Part shown: piece by piece, positions 26,352 to 36,429 of the stretch
How positions within the stretch are numbered: position 1 is the first letter of the stretch
Layout: every line of letters starts with the position of its first letter
Source: JAKALD01 sp963817785
GTDB lineage: Bacteria; Pseudomonadota; Gammaproteobacteria; Burkholderiales; SG8-39
DNA length: 64,000 nt
Reading direction: 5' to 3'
NCBI GenBank assembly: GCA_963817785.1
Contig: CAWFPL010000008.1
Coordinates: forward strand, 1-64,000
The notes under the pieces: generated by a model
Databases searched by the model: none
What the model was told of the DNA's origin: nothing
Seen by the model: the letters and a program-made list of their open reading frames with translations, nothing else
Made by a program: the position numbers and the translations under genes

Positions 26352-27266
26352 ATGGCAGGCATGCTTGCAGGCAAGGTCGCGCTGGTCACCGGCGCGGGCG
26401 GCGGCATCGGCCGCGACTTCGCGCTGGCCATGGCGGCGCAAGGCGCGAAAGTGGTGGTGAACGACATCGGCGCCTCGGTATCCGGCGAAGGCAAGGACGC
26501 CGGCCCGGCGCAGAAGGTGGTCGAGGAGATCAAGGCGCAGGGCGGAGCCGCGGTGGCGAACACCGACAGCGTCGCCGAGTGGGAGTCCGCCAACCGCATC
26601 GTCAAGACCGCGCTCGACGCGTTCGGGCGCATCGACTGCGTGGTGAACAACGCCGGCATCCTGCGCGACCGCTTCTTCTTCAACATGTCGGTCGAGGAAT
26701 GGAAGGCGGTCATCGACGTCCACCTGAACGGCACCTTCTACGTGTCGCGCGCGGCGGCGCCCCACTTCAAGAGCCAGGGCTCGGGCTGCTACGTCAACAT
26801 GACCTCGACCTCGGGCCTGATCGGCAACCTCGGCCAGGCCAACTACTCGGCGGCCAAGCTCGGCATCGTCGGGCTGTCGAAGTCGATGGCGCTCGACATG
26901 GCGAAGTACAAGGTGCGCTCGAACTGCATCGCGCCGTTCGCCTGGAGCCGCATGATCGGCTCCATCCCCACCGAGACCGAGGACCAGAAGGCGCGCGTGG
27001 AGAAGCTGAAGTCGATGGAGACCGCGAAGATCGCGCCGCTCGCGGTGTACCTGGCGAGCGACGCGGCGGCCGAGGTCAGCGGCCAGATCTTCGGCGTGCG
27101 CGCGAACGAGCTGTTCCTGTTTTCGCAGAATCGACCCATACGCTCGGTGCACCGCGCGGGCGGCTGGACGCCGGAGGCGATCGCCGAGCAGGCGATTCCC
27201 GCGCTGCGCGCGCAGTTCTACCCGCTCGAGCGCTCGCAGGACGTGTTCTCCTGGGATCCCATCTAG
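26352..27266 (+). CDS. SDR-family dehydrogenase, HSD17B4-like (hydroxyacyl-CoA dehydrogenase)
   Basis: A 304-residue short-chain dehydrogenase. The cofactor motif TGAGGGIGRDFALAMAAQGAKVVVNDIG, the NNAG motif (VVNNAGILRD), and the catalytic Ser (TSTSG) and Tyr-x3-Lys (YSAAK) are all present. The DIGASVSGEGKDAGPAQKVV loop is typical of the dehydrogenase part of peroxisomal multifunctional enzyme 2, which oxidises (3R)-hydroxyacyl-CoA. It sits 10 bases after the 16-codon ORF in the DUF35/Ltp2-like operon, so it probably acts on the same acyl-CoA substrate. Confidence 0.87.
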   Translation: MAGMLAGKVALVTGAGGGIGRDFALAMAAQGAKVVVNDIGASVSGEGKDAGPAQKVVEEIKAQGGAAVANTDSVAEWESANRIVKTALDAFGRIDCVVNNAGILRDRFFFNMSVEEWKAVIDVHLNGTFYVSRAAAPHFKSQGSGCYVNMTSTSGLIGNLGQANYSAAKLGIVGLSKSMALDMAKYKVRSNCIAPFAWSRMIGSIPTETEDQKARVEKLKSMETAKIAPLAVYLASDAAAEVSGQIFGVRANELFLFSQNRPIRSVHRAGGWTPEAIAEQAIPALRAQFYPLERSQDVFSWDPI

Positions 27267-27309
27267 CCGCGCCAGTCGACAAGGAAGTGCTCGAACCGGT
27301 CCGATCAGT

Positions 27310-27345
27310 TGTGAAATTGGAGTCCGCCCCCATTTCACATAGAAT
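27310..27345 (+). promoter_or_regulatory. prfC promoter with a palindromic operator
   Basis: TTGGAG (27317-27322), 17 bases, and TAGAAT (27340-27345) form a plausible promoter 66 bases upstream of prfC. The perfect inverted repeat TGTGAAAT (27310-27317) and ATTTCACA (27332-27339) spans the -35 to -10 gap. A dimer bound there would block RNA polymerase. No cognate regulator is encoded next to it. Confidence 0.5.
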
Positions 27346-27410
27346 CGCGCCCCGGCCGCACTGACTCCCCCTGAGGTGATGTACAACGCTTTCGCCATGG
27401 AAACGCCCGC

Positions 27411-29024
<1,614 letters not shown>

Positions 29025-29128
29025 GCGCCCAGCCGGACTGCGCCGGCCTCGAGGCGCCCGACGGCGAGCCGGCACGGTCAGGCGGCTGGCGCGTTGCTCG
29101 CCGGCCCCGGCTCTGTATCATTCGCAGC

Positions 29129-29914
29129 ATGGCTAGGAAACCGAAGCCGATGCGCTCCGAGATGGGCTGGAGCACCTCCGAGCGCATCGTGGTGCGCGGC
29201 CTCGACCTTCCGGGCGAGATCCTCGGCAAGCTGAACCTGGGCGACATGGCCTTCCTCGAGCTCACTGGCCGAACGCCGGACGCGAACGAGTCGAAGCTGT
29301 TCAATGCCATGGTGGTGACGCTGGTCGAGCACGGCATCACCCCGTCTGCGCTCGCGGCGCGCCTGACCTATCTCGGCGCGCCGGAAGCGATGCAGGCCGC
29401 GGTGGCCGCCGGGCTGTGCGGGCTGGGCAGCGTGTTCGTCGGCTCGACGGAGGGCTGCGCGAAGATGCTGTACGAGGCCCTGCCCGACCCCAAGGCGCCG
29501 GCCGACCTGCCCGCGCTCGCGCGCCGCGTGGTCGCCGACTACCGGGCGCGCAGGCAGATCGTGCCGGGCATCGGCCATCCGATCCACAAGCCGGTCGACC
29601 CGCGCACGGCGCGCCTGTTCGAGATCGCGCGCGAGGCCGGCTTCTACGGCAGGTATTGCGAGCTGGTGCAGCTCGTCGCCGCCGAAGCCGAGCGCGCCGC
29701 GGGCAAGAGCCTGCCGCTCAACGCCACCGGCGCCATCGGCGCCCTGGGCTGCGAGCTGGGCTTCGACTGGAAAGTGCTGCGCGGCCTGGGGGTGATGGCG
29801 CGCGCGATCGGCCTGGTCGGACACCTGCTGGAGGAGTCGCGCGAGCCGATCGCGCAGGAGGTCTGGTTCCGCGTCGAGGACGAAGCGAGCGAACATCTGA
29901 AGCCGAAAACATGA
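29129..29914 (+). CDS. Citryl-CoA lyase-like / citrate synthase superfamily protein
   Basis: A 261-residue short citrate-synthase-fold protein. The SERIVVRGLDLPGEILGKLNLGDMAFLELTGR start and the catalytic-region IVPGIGHPIHKPVDPRT (His) are characteristic of stand-alone CoA-lyase homologues used in C4/C5 acyl-CoA metabolism. Shorter than true citrate synthase (about 430). TATCAT (29116-29121) lies 7 bases before ATG 29129 and no Shine-Dalgarno is seen, suggesting a leaderless start. It overlaps the following acyl-CoA dehydrogenase by ATGA. Confidence 0.82.
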   Translation: MARKPKPMRSEMGWSTSERIVVRGLDLPGEILGKLNLGDMAFLELTGRTPDANESKLFNAMVVTLVEHGITPSALAARLTYLGAPEAMQAAVAAGLCGLGSVFVGSTEGCAKMLYEALPDPKAPADLPALARRVVADYRARRQIVPGIGHPIHKPVDPRTARLFEIAREAGFYGRYCELVQLVAAEAERAAGKSLPLNATGAIGALGCELGFDWKVLRGLGVMARAIGLVGHLLEESREPIAQEVWFRVEDEASEHLKPKT

Positions 29915-31071
29915 GCCCCGGACAGGAAACCCACACCGAGCTGCGCGACGCGGTGCGCGCGCTGTGCAGCCAGTTCGACTCTGCCTATTGGCAGAAAATC
30001 GACGAGGCGCGCGCCTATCCCGAGGCATTCGTCGATGCGCTCACCAAGGCCGGCTGGATGTCGGCGCTGATCCCGGAAGAATACGGCGGCTCCGGCCTGT
30101 CGCTCACCGAGGCCTCGGTGATCATGGAGGAGATCACGCGCTGCGGCGGCAACGCGGGCTCCTGCCACGGCCAGATGTACAACATGAACACCCTGCTGCG
30201 CCACGGCTCGGCGGAGCAGAAGAAGAAGTACCTGCCGAAGATCGCCAGCGGCGAGCTGCGCCTGCAGGCGATGGGCGTCACCGAGCCGGGCGCCGGCACC
30301 GACACCACGCGCATCAAGACCGTCGCGTTGAGGAAGGGCGATCGCTACGTGGTCAACGGCCAGAAGGTGTGGACCTCGCGCCTGCAGCACTCCGAGCTGA
30401 TGATCCTGCTCGCGCGCACCACGCCGCTCGCCGAAGTGCAGAAGAAGTCCGAGGGCATGTCGATCTTCCTGGTCGACAAGCGCGCCGCGCTCGGCAAGGG
30501 CCTCACCATGCGCCCGATCCGCAACATGGTGAACCACGAGACCAACGAGGTGTTCTTCGACAACCTCGAGATCCCGGCCGAGAACCTGATCGGCGAGGAA
30601 GGCAAGGGGTTCCGCTACATCCTCGACGGGCTGAACGCCGAGAGGATCCTGATCGCCGCCGAGTGCGTCGGCGACGGCTACTGGTTCGTCGAGCGCGCGG
30701 TGAAGTATGCGAAGGAACGCGTGGTGTTCGACCGCCCGATCGGGCAGAACCAGGGCGTGCAGTTCCCGATCGCCGAGAGCTACATGGAGATCGAGGCCGC
30801 GAACCTCATGCGCTACAAGGCCGCCGCGCTGTTCGACCAGGAAAAGCACTGCGGGGCCGAGGCCAACATGGCCAAGCACCTCGCCGCCAAGGCCTCGTGG
30901 GAAGCGGCCAACGTGTGCCTGCAGACGCACGGCGGCTTCGGCTTCGCCGCCGAGTACGACGTCGAGCGGAAGTTCCGCGAGACGCGCCTGTACTTGGTGG
31001 CGCCGATCTCGACCAACCTGATCCTGTCCTACGTCGCCGAGCACGTGCTCGGCCTGCCGCGCTCGTTCTGA
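29911..31071 (+). CDS. Acyl-CoA dehydrogenase
   Basis: A 386-residue FAD-dependent acyl-CoA dehydrogenase. FAD/substrate motifs are MGVTEPGAGTDTTRIKT and NGQKVWTSRLQHSELM. The usual C-terminal catalytic Glu (YEGT motif) is replaced by LVAPIST. Glu244 in LNAERILIAAE lies where isovaleryl-CoA and long-chain dehydrogenases place their base, so activity is plausible. It is translationally coupled to the citryl-CoA lyase-like gene and convergent with the enoyl-CoA hydratase. Electrons would go to EtfAB. Confidence 0.9.
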   Translation: MSPGQETHTELRDAVRALCSQFDSAYWQKIDEARAYPEAFVDALTKAGWMSALIPEEYGGSGLSLTEASVIMEEITRCGGNAGSCHGQMYNMNTLLRHGSAEQKKKYLPKIASGELRLQAMGVTEPGAGTDTTRIKTVALRKGDRYVVNGQKVWTSRLQHSELMILLARTTPLAEVQKKSEGMSIFLVDKRAALGKGLTMRPIRNMVNHETNEVFFDNLEIPAENLIGEEGKGFRYILDGLNAERILIAAECVGDGYWFVERAVKYAKERVVFDRPIGQNQGVQFPIAESYMEIEAANLMRYKAAALFDQEKHCGAEANMAKHLAAKASWEAANVCLQTHGGFGFAAEYDVERKFRETRLYLVAPISTNLILSYVAEHVLGLPRSF

Positions 31072-31090
31072 GCCGAGCGCGGCGCGCCGC

Positions 31091-31885
31091 TCAGCGCGGC
31101 CAGTTCGGCTTGCGCTTCTCGAGGAAGGCGTCCATGCCTTCGCGGCCTTCGTCGCTCGCGGCGTTGCACGAGATCACCTCGCTCGCCAGCCGGTAGGCGC
31201 CCTCCAGTCCCATCTCGAGCTGCTGGTAGAACTGGCGCTTGCCCGCCGCCACCGCGCCCTGCGGCTTGGAGGCGATGAGCGCGGCGAGCTTGGACACTTC
31301 GGCATCCAGCTGATCGGACGGCACCACGCGGTTCACCAGCCCGTGGGCCTTGGCGGTCGGCGCGTCGATGAACTCGCCGGTGAGCAGCATTTCCATCGCC
31401 TGCTTGCGCCCGACGTTGCGTGCCAGCGCCACGCTCGGGGTCGAGCAGAACAGGCCGAAGTTGACCCCGCTCACCGCGAACTTGGCGACCTCCGCCGCGA
31501 CCGCGAGGTCGCACTGCGCAACCAGCTGGCAGCCCGCGGCGGTGGCCGTGGCGTGCACCCGGGCGATCACCGGCTGCGGCAGCGACACGAGCGAGGTCAT
31601 CACCTTGCTGCACTTGCGGAACAGGGCCTCGATGCGCTCCTGCGCGCCGAGCGCGCGGATCTCCTTGAGGTCGTGCCCGGCGCAGAAGCCGCGCCCGCGG
31701 GCGGCGATCACCACCACGCGCACGCTCGCGTCCTGAGCGAGCGCGTCGAGCTCGGCCTGGAGACGCTCGAGCAGCTCGCCCGAGAGCGCGTTGAACTGCT
31801 CGGGACGGTTCAGCGTGAGAGTCGCGATGCCGTCGCGGTCCTCGCGCAGCAGCACGGATTCCTGGTTCTTCGGGACAGCGCTCAT
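31091..31885 (-). CDS. Enoyl-CoA hydratase/isomerase family protein
   Basis: A 264-residue crotonase-fold protein. The oxyanion hole motifs are LTLNRPEQFNALS and GRGFCAGHDLKEI, and the substrate loop is QCDLAVAAEVAKFAVSGVNFGLFCSTPSVALARNVG. Where canonical hydratases have two catalytic Glu, this protein shows Asn/Phe and Thr/Pro. It may therefore be an ECHDC3-like member with altered chemistry. It overlaps the acyl-CoA synthetase gene by ATGA, so it probably handles the same acyl-CoA. Confidence 0.85.
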   Translation of the reverse strand: MSAVPKNQESVLLREDRDGIATLTLNRPEQFNALSGELLERLQAELDALAQDASVRVVVIAARGRGFCAGHDLKEIRALGAQERIEALFRKCSKVMTSLVSLPQPVIARVHATATAAGCQLVAQCDLAVAAEVAKFAVSGVNFGLFCSTPSVALARNVGRKQAMEMLLTGEFIDAPTAKAHGLVNRVVPSDQLDAEVSKLAALIASKPQGAVAAGKRQFYQQLEMGLEGAYRLASEVISCNAASDEGREGMDAFLEKRKPNWPR

Positions 31886-33540
31886 GGCACCTCCAAGGTA
31901 TCGATCGCCGAGGCCGACTTGGCCTTCTCGCGCAGCACGAACTTCTGGATCTTGCCGGTCGAGGTCTTGGGCAGCTCGCCGAATACCACCGCGCGCGGCG
32001 CCTTGAACTTCGCCATGCGCTCGCGGCAGAACTCGACCAGCTCCTGCTCGCTCGCCTTCGCGCCGGGCTTGAGCTCGATGAAGGCGCACGGCATCTCGCC
32101 CCACTTCGCGTCCGGCTTCGCGACCACCGCCGCGGCGAGCACGGCGGGGTGCCGGTAAAGCACGTCCTCGATCTCGAGCGAGGAGATGTTCTCGCCGCCC
32201 GAAATGATGATGTCCTTGGAGCGGTCCTTGATCTTCACGTAGCCGTCGGGCTGCATCACCGCCAGGTCGCCGGAGTGGAACCAGCCGCCGCGGAAAGCCT
32301 CCTCGCTGGCCTTCGGGTTCTTCAGGTAACCCTTCATGGTGATGTTGCCGCGGAACATGATCTCGCCCATGGTTTCGCCGTCGGCCGGCACCGGCCGCAT
32401 GGTCTCGGGATCCATCACCGTGAGGCCTTCCTGCAGCAGGTAGCGCACTCCCTGGCGTCCGTTGCGCTGCGCGCGCTCCGGCAGCGACAGCTGCTCCCAC
32501 TCCTGCTGCTTGGCGCATACCGATGCCGGACCGTAGGTCTCGGTCAGGCCGTACACGTGGGTGATGGCAAAGCCCATCTTCTCCATGCCCTCGATCATCG
32601 TCGCCGGCGGTGCGGCGCCCGCGACCATGGCGTTCACCTTCCAGTCGATGCCGCGCTTGAGCTCGTCGGGGGCGTTGATCAGCGTCTGGTGCACGATCGG
32701 CGCGCCGCAGTAGTGCGTGACCCGGTGCTTCCTGATCAGGTCGAAGATCGGCCCGGCCTCGACCTTGCGCAGGCACACGCTGGTGCCGGCGTTGGCCGCC
32801 AGGGTCCAGGGAAAGCACCAGCCGTTGCAGTGGAACATCGGCAGCGTCCACAGATACACGGAATGCTGCGGCATGCCCCACTCGAGGATGTTGCCCACGC
32901 CGTTCAGGTACGCCCCGCGGTGGTGGTAGACCACGCCCTTGGGGTTGCCGGTAGTACCCGAGGTGTAGTTGAGCGAGATCGCCTGCCATTCGTCCGCCGG
33001 ACGCGGCCAGGCGTACGCAGGATCGCCTTCTTCGAGCAGCTCCTCGTAGGTGTTCGCGCCCAGGCGCTTGCCGTGCGCGGCGGCTTGCGGGTCAACGGCG
33101 TCGATCACCGTGATCTTGCTCCCAAGCTTGCCGAGCGCCGCCTCGATCGTGGGCGCGAATTCCGGGTCGGTGATCAGCAGCTTCGCGCCGCCGTGCTCGA
33201 GCATGAAGGCGATCGCCTCGGCATCGAGGCGCGTGTTGAGCGTGTTGAGCACCGCGCCGCACATCGGCACCCCGAAATGCGCTTCAAGCATCGTTGGCAC
33301 GTTGGGCAGCATCACGGCCACCGTGTCGCCCGTGCCGATGCCGCGCGCCGCGAGCGCCGAGGCGAGGCGGCGGCAGCGCGCATACACGTCCTGCCAGGTG
33401 TGCCGCAGGGCCCCGTGAATCACCGCCACGCGCTGCGGATAGACGTACGCAGTGCGTTCCAGGAACGACAGCGGCGTCAGAGGCGTGTAGTTGGCCGCAT
33501 TCCGGTCGAGGTCGGCCTGGTATGGATTGGATCGGCTCAT
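31882..33540 (-). CDS. AMP-forming acyl-CoA synthetase (DmdB-like)
   Basis: A 552-residue ANL-family ligase. Motifs are SLNYTSGTTGNPKGVVYHHRGAYLN (P-loop), VYGLTETYGP, the WFHSGDLAV Asp, KDRSKDIIISGGENISS and the C-terminal lysine in PKTSTGKIQKFVLRE. The closest described type is methylmercaptopropionate-CoA ligase DmdB and medium-chain acyl-CoA ligases, but DMSP use is not shown. A strong GGAGG precedes ATG 33540 and TATACT lies upstream. It heads a two-gene operon with the crotonase. Confidence 0.9.
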   Translation of the reverse strand: MSRSNPYQADLDRNAANYTPLTPLSFLERTAYVYPQRVAVIHGALRHTWQDVYARCRRLASALAARGIGTGDTVAVMLPNVPTMLEAHFGVPMCGAVLNTLNTRLDAEAIAFMLEHGGAKLLITDPEFAPTIEAALGKLGSKITVIDAVDPQAAAHGKRLGANTYEELLEEGDPAYAWPRPADEWQAISLNYTSGTTGNPKGVVYHHRGAYLNGVGNILEWGMPQHSVYLWTLPMFHCNGWCFPWTLAANAGTSVCLRKVEAGPIFDLIRKHRVTHYCGAPIVHQTLINAPDELKRGIDWKVNAMVAGAAPPATMIEGMEKMGFAITHVYGLTETYGPASVCAKQQEWEQLSLPERAQRNGRQGVRYLLQEGLTVMDPETMRPVPADGETMGEIMFRGNITMKGYLKNPKASEEAFRGGWFHSGDLAVMQPDGYVKIKDRSKDIIISGGENISSLEIEDVLYRHPAVLAAAVVAKPDAKWGEMPCAFIELKPGAKASEQELVEFCRERMAKFKAPRAVVFGELPKTSTGKIQKFVLREKAKSASAIDTLEVP

Positions 33541-33609
33541 CGGGAGGACCTCCGAGTCTCCACCGCAAAAGTATAGTCTCGTAACCGCCGCGGCCGCCCG
33601 CGCAGGTCC

Positions 33610-34317
33610 CTAGCCGCCCTCGGCGGCGAGCTTGCGCCACAGGCTGCCGCCCTTGGCGTCCTTGTCGATGCCGTCGAGCAGCTTCTCGTGCGCAGCCAGC
33701 TCCTCGGCGCTCGCGCGCACTACCGCCAGCCCGGAGACGTCGAGCCGCGTCGTGCCCCCCGTCGCGTCGCCCGGGGCATCGAGGTCCATCATCAGGCTGT
33801 CCTGGCCGCGCGTCATCGCCAGGTAGACCTCGGCCAGCAGCCGGGCGTCGAGCAGCGCGCCGTGCAGCGTGCGGTGCGCGTTGTCGACCGCGTAGCGCTC
33901 GCACAGGGCGTCCAGCGAATTTCGCTTTCCGGGGTGCAGCTCGCGCGCCAGCGCCAGCGTGTCGACCACTCCCACGGCGTGATCGCAGAGCTTGCCCAGC
34001 CCGGCAAGCCCGAGCTCCTGATCGAGGAACTCCACGTCGAAGTCCGCGTTATGGATGATCAGCTCCGCGCCGCGCACGTAGTCGATGAATTCTGGCCCGA
34101 CGTCCGCGAAGCGCGGCTTGTCGGACAGGAACTCGCGCGTCAGTCCGTGCACCTGCACCGCACCCGGCTCGATGTCGCGCTCCGGGTTGAGGTAGCGATG
34201 GAAGTGGTTGTCGGTGACGCGCCGGCTGAGCAGCTCGATGCAGCCGATCTCGATCACCCGGTCGCCGAGCCTGGAGTTGAGGCCGGTGGTTTCCGTGTCG
34301 AGAACGATCTGCCGCAT
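33610..34317 (-). CDS. dnaQ: DNA polymerase III epsilon subunit (3'-5' proofreading exonuclease)
   Basis: A 235-residue DEDDh exonuclease. Exo I is IVLDTETTGL (Asp7, Glu9), Exo II is IIHNADFDVEFLDQEL, and Exo III is HRTLHGALLDARLLAEVYL with the catalytic His and Asp. The C-terminal LWRKLAAEGG region binds the polymerase alpha subunit. It follows rnhA after 71 bases that contain a perfect 30-bp palindrome. The mltD-gloB-yafS-rnhA-dnaQ order matches E. coli. Confidence 0.95.
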   Translation of the reverse strand: MRQIVLDTETTGLNSRLGDRVIEIGCIELLSRRVTDNHFHRYLNPERDIEPGAVQVHGLTREFLSDKPRFADVGPEFIDYVRGAELIIHNADFDVEFLDQELGLAGLGKLCDHAVGVVDTLALARELHPGKRNSLDALCERYAVDNAHRTLHGALLDARLLAEVYLAMTRGQDSLMMDLDAPGDATGGTTRLDVSGLAVVRASAEELAAHEKLLDGIDKDAKGGSLWRKLAAEGG

Positions 34318-34330
34318 GAAGAGCTACGCA

Positions 34331-34360
34331 GCAGGGGCTGCGGCGCGCCGCAGCCCCTGC
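34331..34360. repeat. 30-bp perfect palindrome between rnhA and dnaQ
   Basis: Two 15-base arms (34331-34345 and 34346-34360, starting GCAGGGGCTGCGGCG) are exact complements with no spacer. In the minus-strand transcript it falls after rnhA, preceded by a T7 tract, and 14 bases before the dnaQ ATG, so it could hide the dnaQ ribosome-binding site. There is no T-run after it, so a simple terminator is not supported. Confidence 0.7.
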
Positions 34361-34388
34361 GTTACCTGCAAAAAAAGCTCATTCCTGT

Positions 34389-34844
34389 TCATCGCGACCC
34401 GCCCTGCGCGTGCGCGTCCAGGCCGCGGTTGGCGAGCGCATCCGCGCGCTCGTTCTCCGGGTGTCCGGCGTGCCCGCGCACCCAGTGCCACTCGATCTCG
34501 TGGCCCGTCGCGAGCGCTTCGAGCTCCTGCCACAGGTCGAGGTTCTTCACCGGCTTGCGATCCGCGGTACGCCAGCCGCGCCGCTTCCAGTCGTGGATCC
34601 ACGCCGAGATGCCCTTCTGCACGTATTGCGAGTCGGTGTACACGCGCACCTTGCAGCGACGCTTGAGCGTCTCGAGTCCGCGGATGACAGCGGTGAGCTC
34701 CATGCGGTTGTTGGTGGTGGTCGTCTCGCCGCCGCACAGCTCCTTCTCGCTGCCGCGCGCGCGCAGCAGCACGCCCCAGCCGCCCGGTCCGGGATTGCCG
34801 CGGCACGCGCCGTCGGCGTACATCTCCACGACCTGCTCAGACAT
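34389..34844 (-). CDS. rnhA: Ribonuclease HI
   Basis: A 151-residue RNase H1, which removes RNA from RNA-DNA hybrids. Catalytic carboxylates are Asp11 (YADGACRGNPGPGGWG), Glu49 (NNRMELTAV) and Asp71 (VYTDSQYV), with the C-terminal WVRGHAGHPENERAD completing the site. ATG 34844 overlaps the end of the yafS-like gene by 8 bases. The gene belongs to the conserved yafS-rnhA-dnaQ string. Confidence 0.96.
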   Translation of the reverse strand: MSEQVVEMYADGACRGNPGPGGWGVLLRARGSEKELCGGETTTTNNRMELTAVIRGLETLKRRCKVRVYTDSQYVQKGISAWIHDWKRRGWRTADRKPVKNLDLWQELEALATGHEIEWHWVRGHAGHPENERADALANRGLDAHAQGGSR

Positions 34845-35631
34845 CGCAGTCGCGGGGGGAGGTCTGCACGCGCGTGGCGTGGCCGTTGCGTTGTGGCATC
34901 GCCGCCAGCGCACGACGACGGGCGCGTTCCTTGCGCCAGGCTGGCGTCACGATGCGCATGCCCGGTACGCGCTTGACCGCACGCACGACGTACAGGCCGC
35001 CGGCGATCGGCCACCAGCGCGCACCCGCCTTCTCCATGAACGCGGAGCGCTCCAGCCAATGCTCGCGGGAAAACGGCGGCGCGTAGCAGCCGAACTTGCC
35101 GCCGTTGAGCTCGAAGCCCAGCAACCTGAGCCAGTCCTTGAGCCGCAGCAGCCCGATGAAGCGCGCATCCCAGGGCGCCCCCGCATCGCGCGCGGCGAAC
35201 GACTGGCGCAGACGCCACAGCGACAGCGTGTTGAAGCCCGAGATCACCAGCTGCCCCTCTGGCAGCAGCACCCGCTCGGCCTCGCGCAGGACCTGATGCG
35301 GGTCGGCGCAGGACTCGAGCAGGTGCGGCAGCGCGAGCAAGTCCACGCTCTGCGAGGCGAGTGGCAGCTGCAGCGGGTCCGCCGTCAGCGCCGCGCCCGG
35401 CTCGAGGCCGAGCGTGAAGCGGAACGGAATCCGGTTCTGGCGCAGGAAATCCGTCTCCGGCAGCCCGACCTGAGCCGCCCGGAACCCGAAACAGTCCTCG
35501 GTCGCGCCGTCGAACTGCTTCAGCTCCCAGTCGAGGACGTAGCGCCCCTGCGACGTGGCGAACCACTCATGCAGCGTGCGTTTGTGCACTCTGACGCCGC
35601 ACGCAGACGGCCCGACAAAGTTTCTCTGCAC
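34837..35631 (-). CDS. SAM-dependent methyltransferase (YafS-like)
   Basis: A 264-residue class I methyltransferase-like protein. A weak SAM region (LGLEPGAALTADPLQLPLASQSVDLLALPHLLESCADPHQVLREAERVLLPEGQLVISGFN) places it in the Methyltransf_11 group. The classic GxGxG motif is poorly kept. Position between gloB and rnhA is that of E. coli yafS. GTG 35631 with GAGAAAGG upstream is used as start; a second GTG at 35589 would shorten it by 14 residues. Divergent from gloB over 33 bases. Substrate unknown. Confidence 0.82.
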   Translation of the reverse strand: MQRNFVGPSACGVRVHKRTLHEWFATSQGRYVLDWELKQFDGATEDCFGFRAAQVGLPETDFLRQNRIPFRFTLGLEPGAALTADPLQLPLASQSVDLLALPHLLESCADPHQVLREAERVLLPEGQLVISGFNTLSLWRLRQSFAARDAGAPWDARFIGLLRLKDWLRLLGFELNGGKFGCYAPPFSREHWLERSAFMEKAGARWWPIAGGLYVVRAVKRVPGMRIVTPAWRKERARRRALAAMPQRNGHATRVQTSPRDCDV

Positions 35632-35664
35632 CCGTTAGCCTTTCTCTCCGGATAAAATCTCGGG

Positions 35665-36429
35665 ATGCTCGAAATCGTTCCGCTGCAGGCCTTCAAGGAC
35701 AACTACATCTGGACGCTGCGCAACGCCACGCACGCCGCCGTGGTGGACCCGGGCGACGCGCAGCCGGTGCTCGACTACCTCGCACGCGAGAAGCTCGTGC
35801 TCGCGGCCATCCTCGCCACCCATCATCACCCCGACCACGTGGGCGGCATCCCGCGCCTGCTCGAGGCTCACACCGCGCCCGTCTACGGCCCGGCCGGCGA
35901 GCCGATCGCGGACCTGACGCACCGGGTTGCCGAAGGTGACCGCGTGCCGATCCCGGAGCTCGGCGTGACGTTCTCGGTGCTCGATATTCCGGGCCACACG
36001 CGGGCGCACGTCGCATATTATGGCGCCGAATCGCTGTTCTGTGGCGACACGCTGTTCGCGTGCGGCTGCGGGCGCGTGTTCGAAGGCACGCCCGAGCAGA
36101 TGTACGCGTCGCTCTCGAAGCTCGGCGCGCTGCCCGCCGCGACCAAGGTGTACTGCGGGCACGAATACACGCTGGCCAACATCCAGTTCGCCCTGGCCGT
36201 CGAGCCGGGCAACGCGACGCTCGCCGAACGCGAGCGCCGCGAGCGTGCACGGCGCGCCTCCGGCGTGCCGACGCTACCGACCACGCTGGGCGAGGAGCGC
36301 GCCACCAACCCGTTCCTGCGCTGCCTCGAGCCGGCGGTGGTCGACTCCGCCAATAAGTATCTGGGCGCCAGGCTGACCGATCCGGTGCGCGTGTTCGCCG
36401 CCATCCGCGAGTGGAAGAACCGGTTTTGA
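35665..36429 (+). CDS. gloB: Hydroxyacylglutathione hydrolase (glyoxalase II)
   Basis: A 254-residue metallo-beta-lactamase-fold enzyme that hydrolyses S-lactoylglutathione in methylglyoxal detoxification. Metal ligands are THHHPDH (residues 52-58), the His of IPGHTRAH, the Asp of FCGDTLF, and the His of YCGHEYTLANIQFAL. The C-terminal HAGH domain ends with VRVFAAIREWKNRF. TAAAAT lies 6 bases before ATG 35665 with no clear Shine-Dalgarno. The stop overlaps the start of mltD. Confidence 0.95.
   Translation: MLEIVPLQAFKDNYIWTLRNATHAAVVDPGDAQPVLDYLAREKLVLAAILATHHHPDHVGGIPRLLEAHTAPVYGPAGEPIADLTHRVAEGDRVPIPELGVTFSVLDIPGHTRAHVAYYGAESLFCGDTLFACGCGRVFEGTPEQMYASLSKLGALPAATKVYCGHEYTLANIQFALAVEPGNATLAERERRERARRASGVPTLPTTLGEERATNPFLRCLEPAVVDSANKYLGARLTDPVRVFAAIREWKNRF

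Noticed and set aside
31074..31092. G+C-rich inverted repeat between convergent acyl-CoA dehydrogenase and crotonase genes as a terminator
   Set aside because: The stem is imperfect and there is no T-run on either strand, so it was not listed as a feature.
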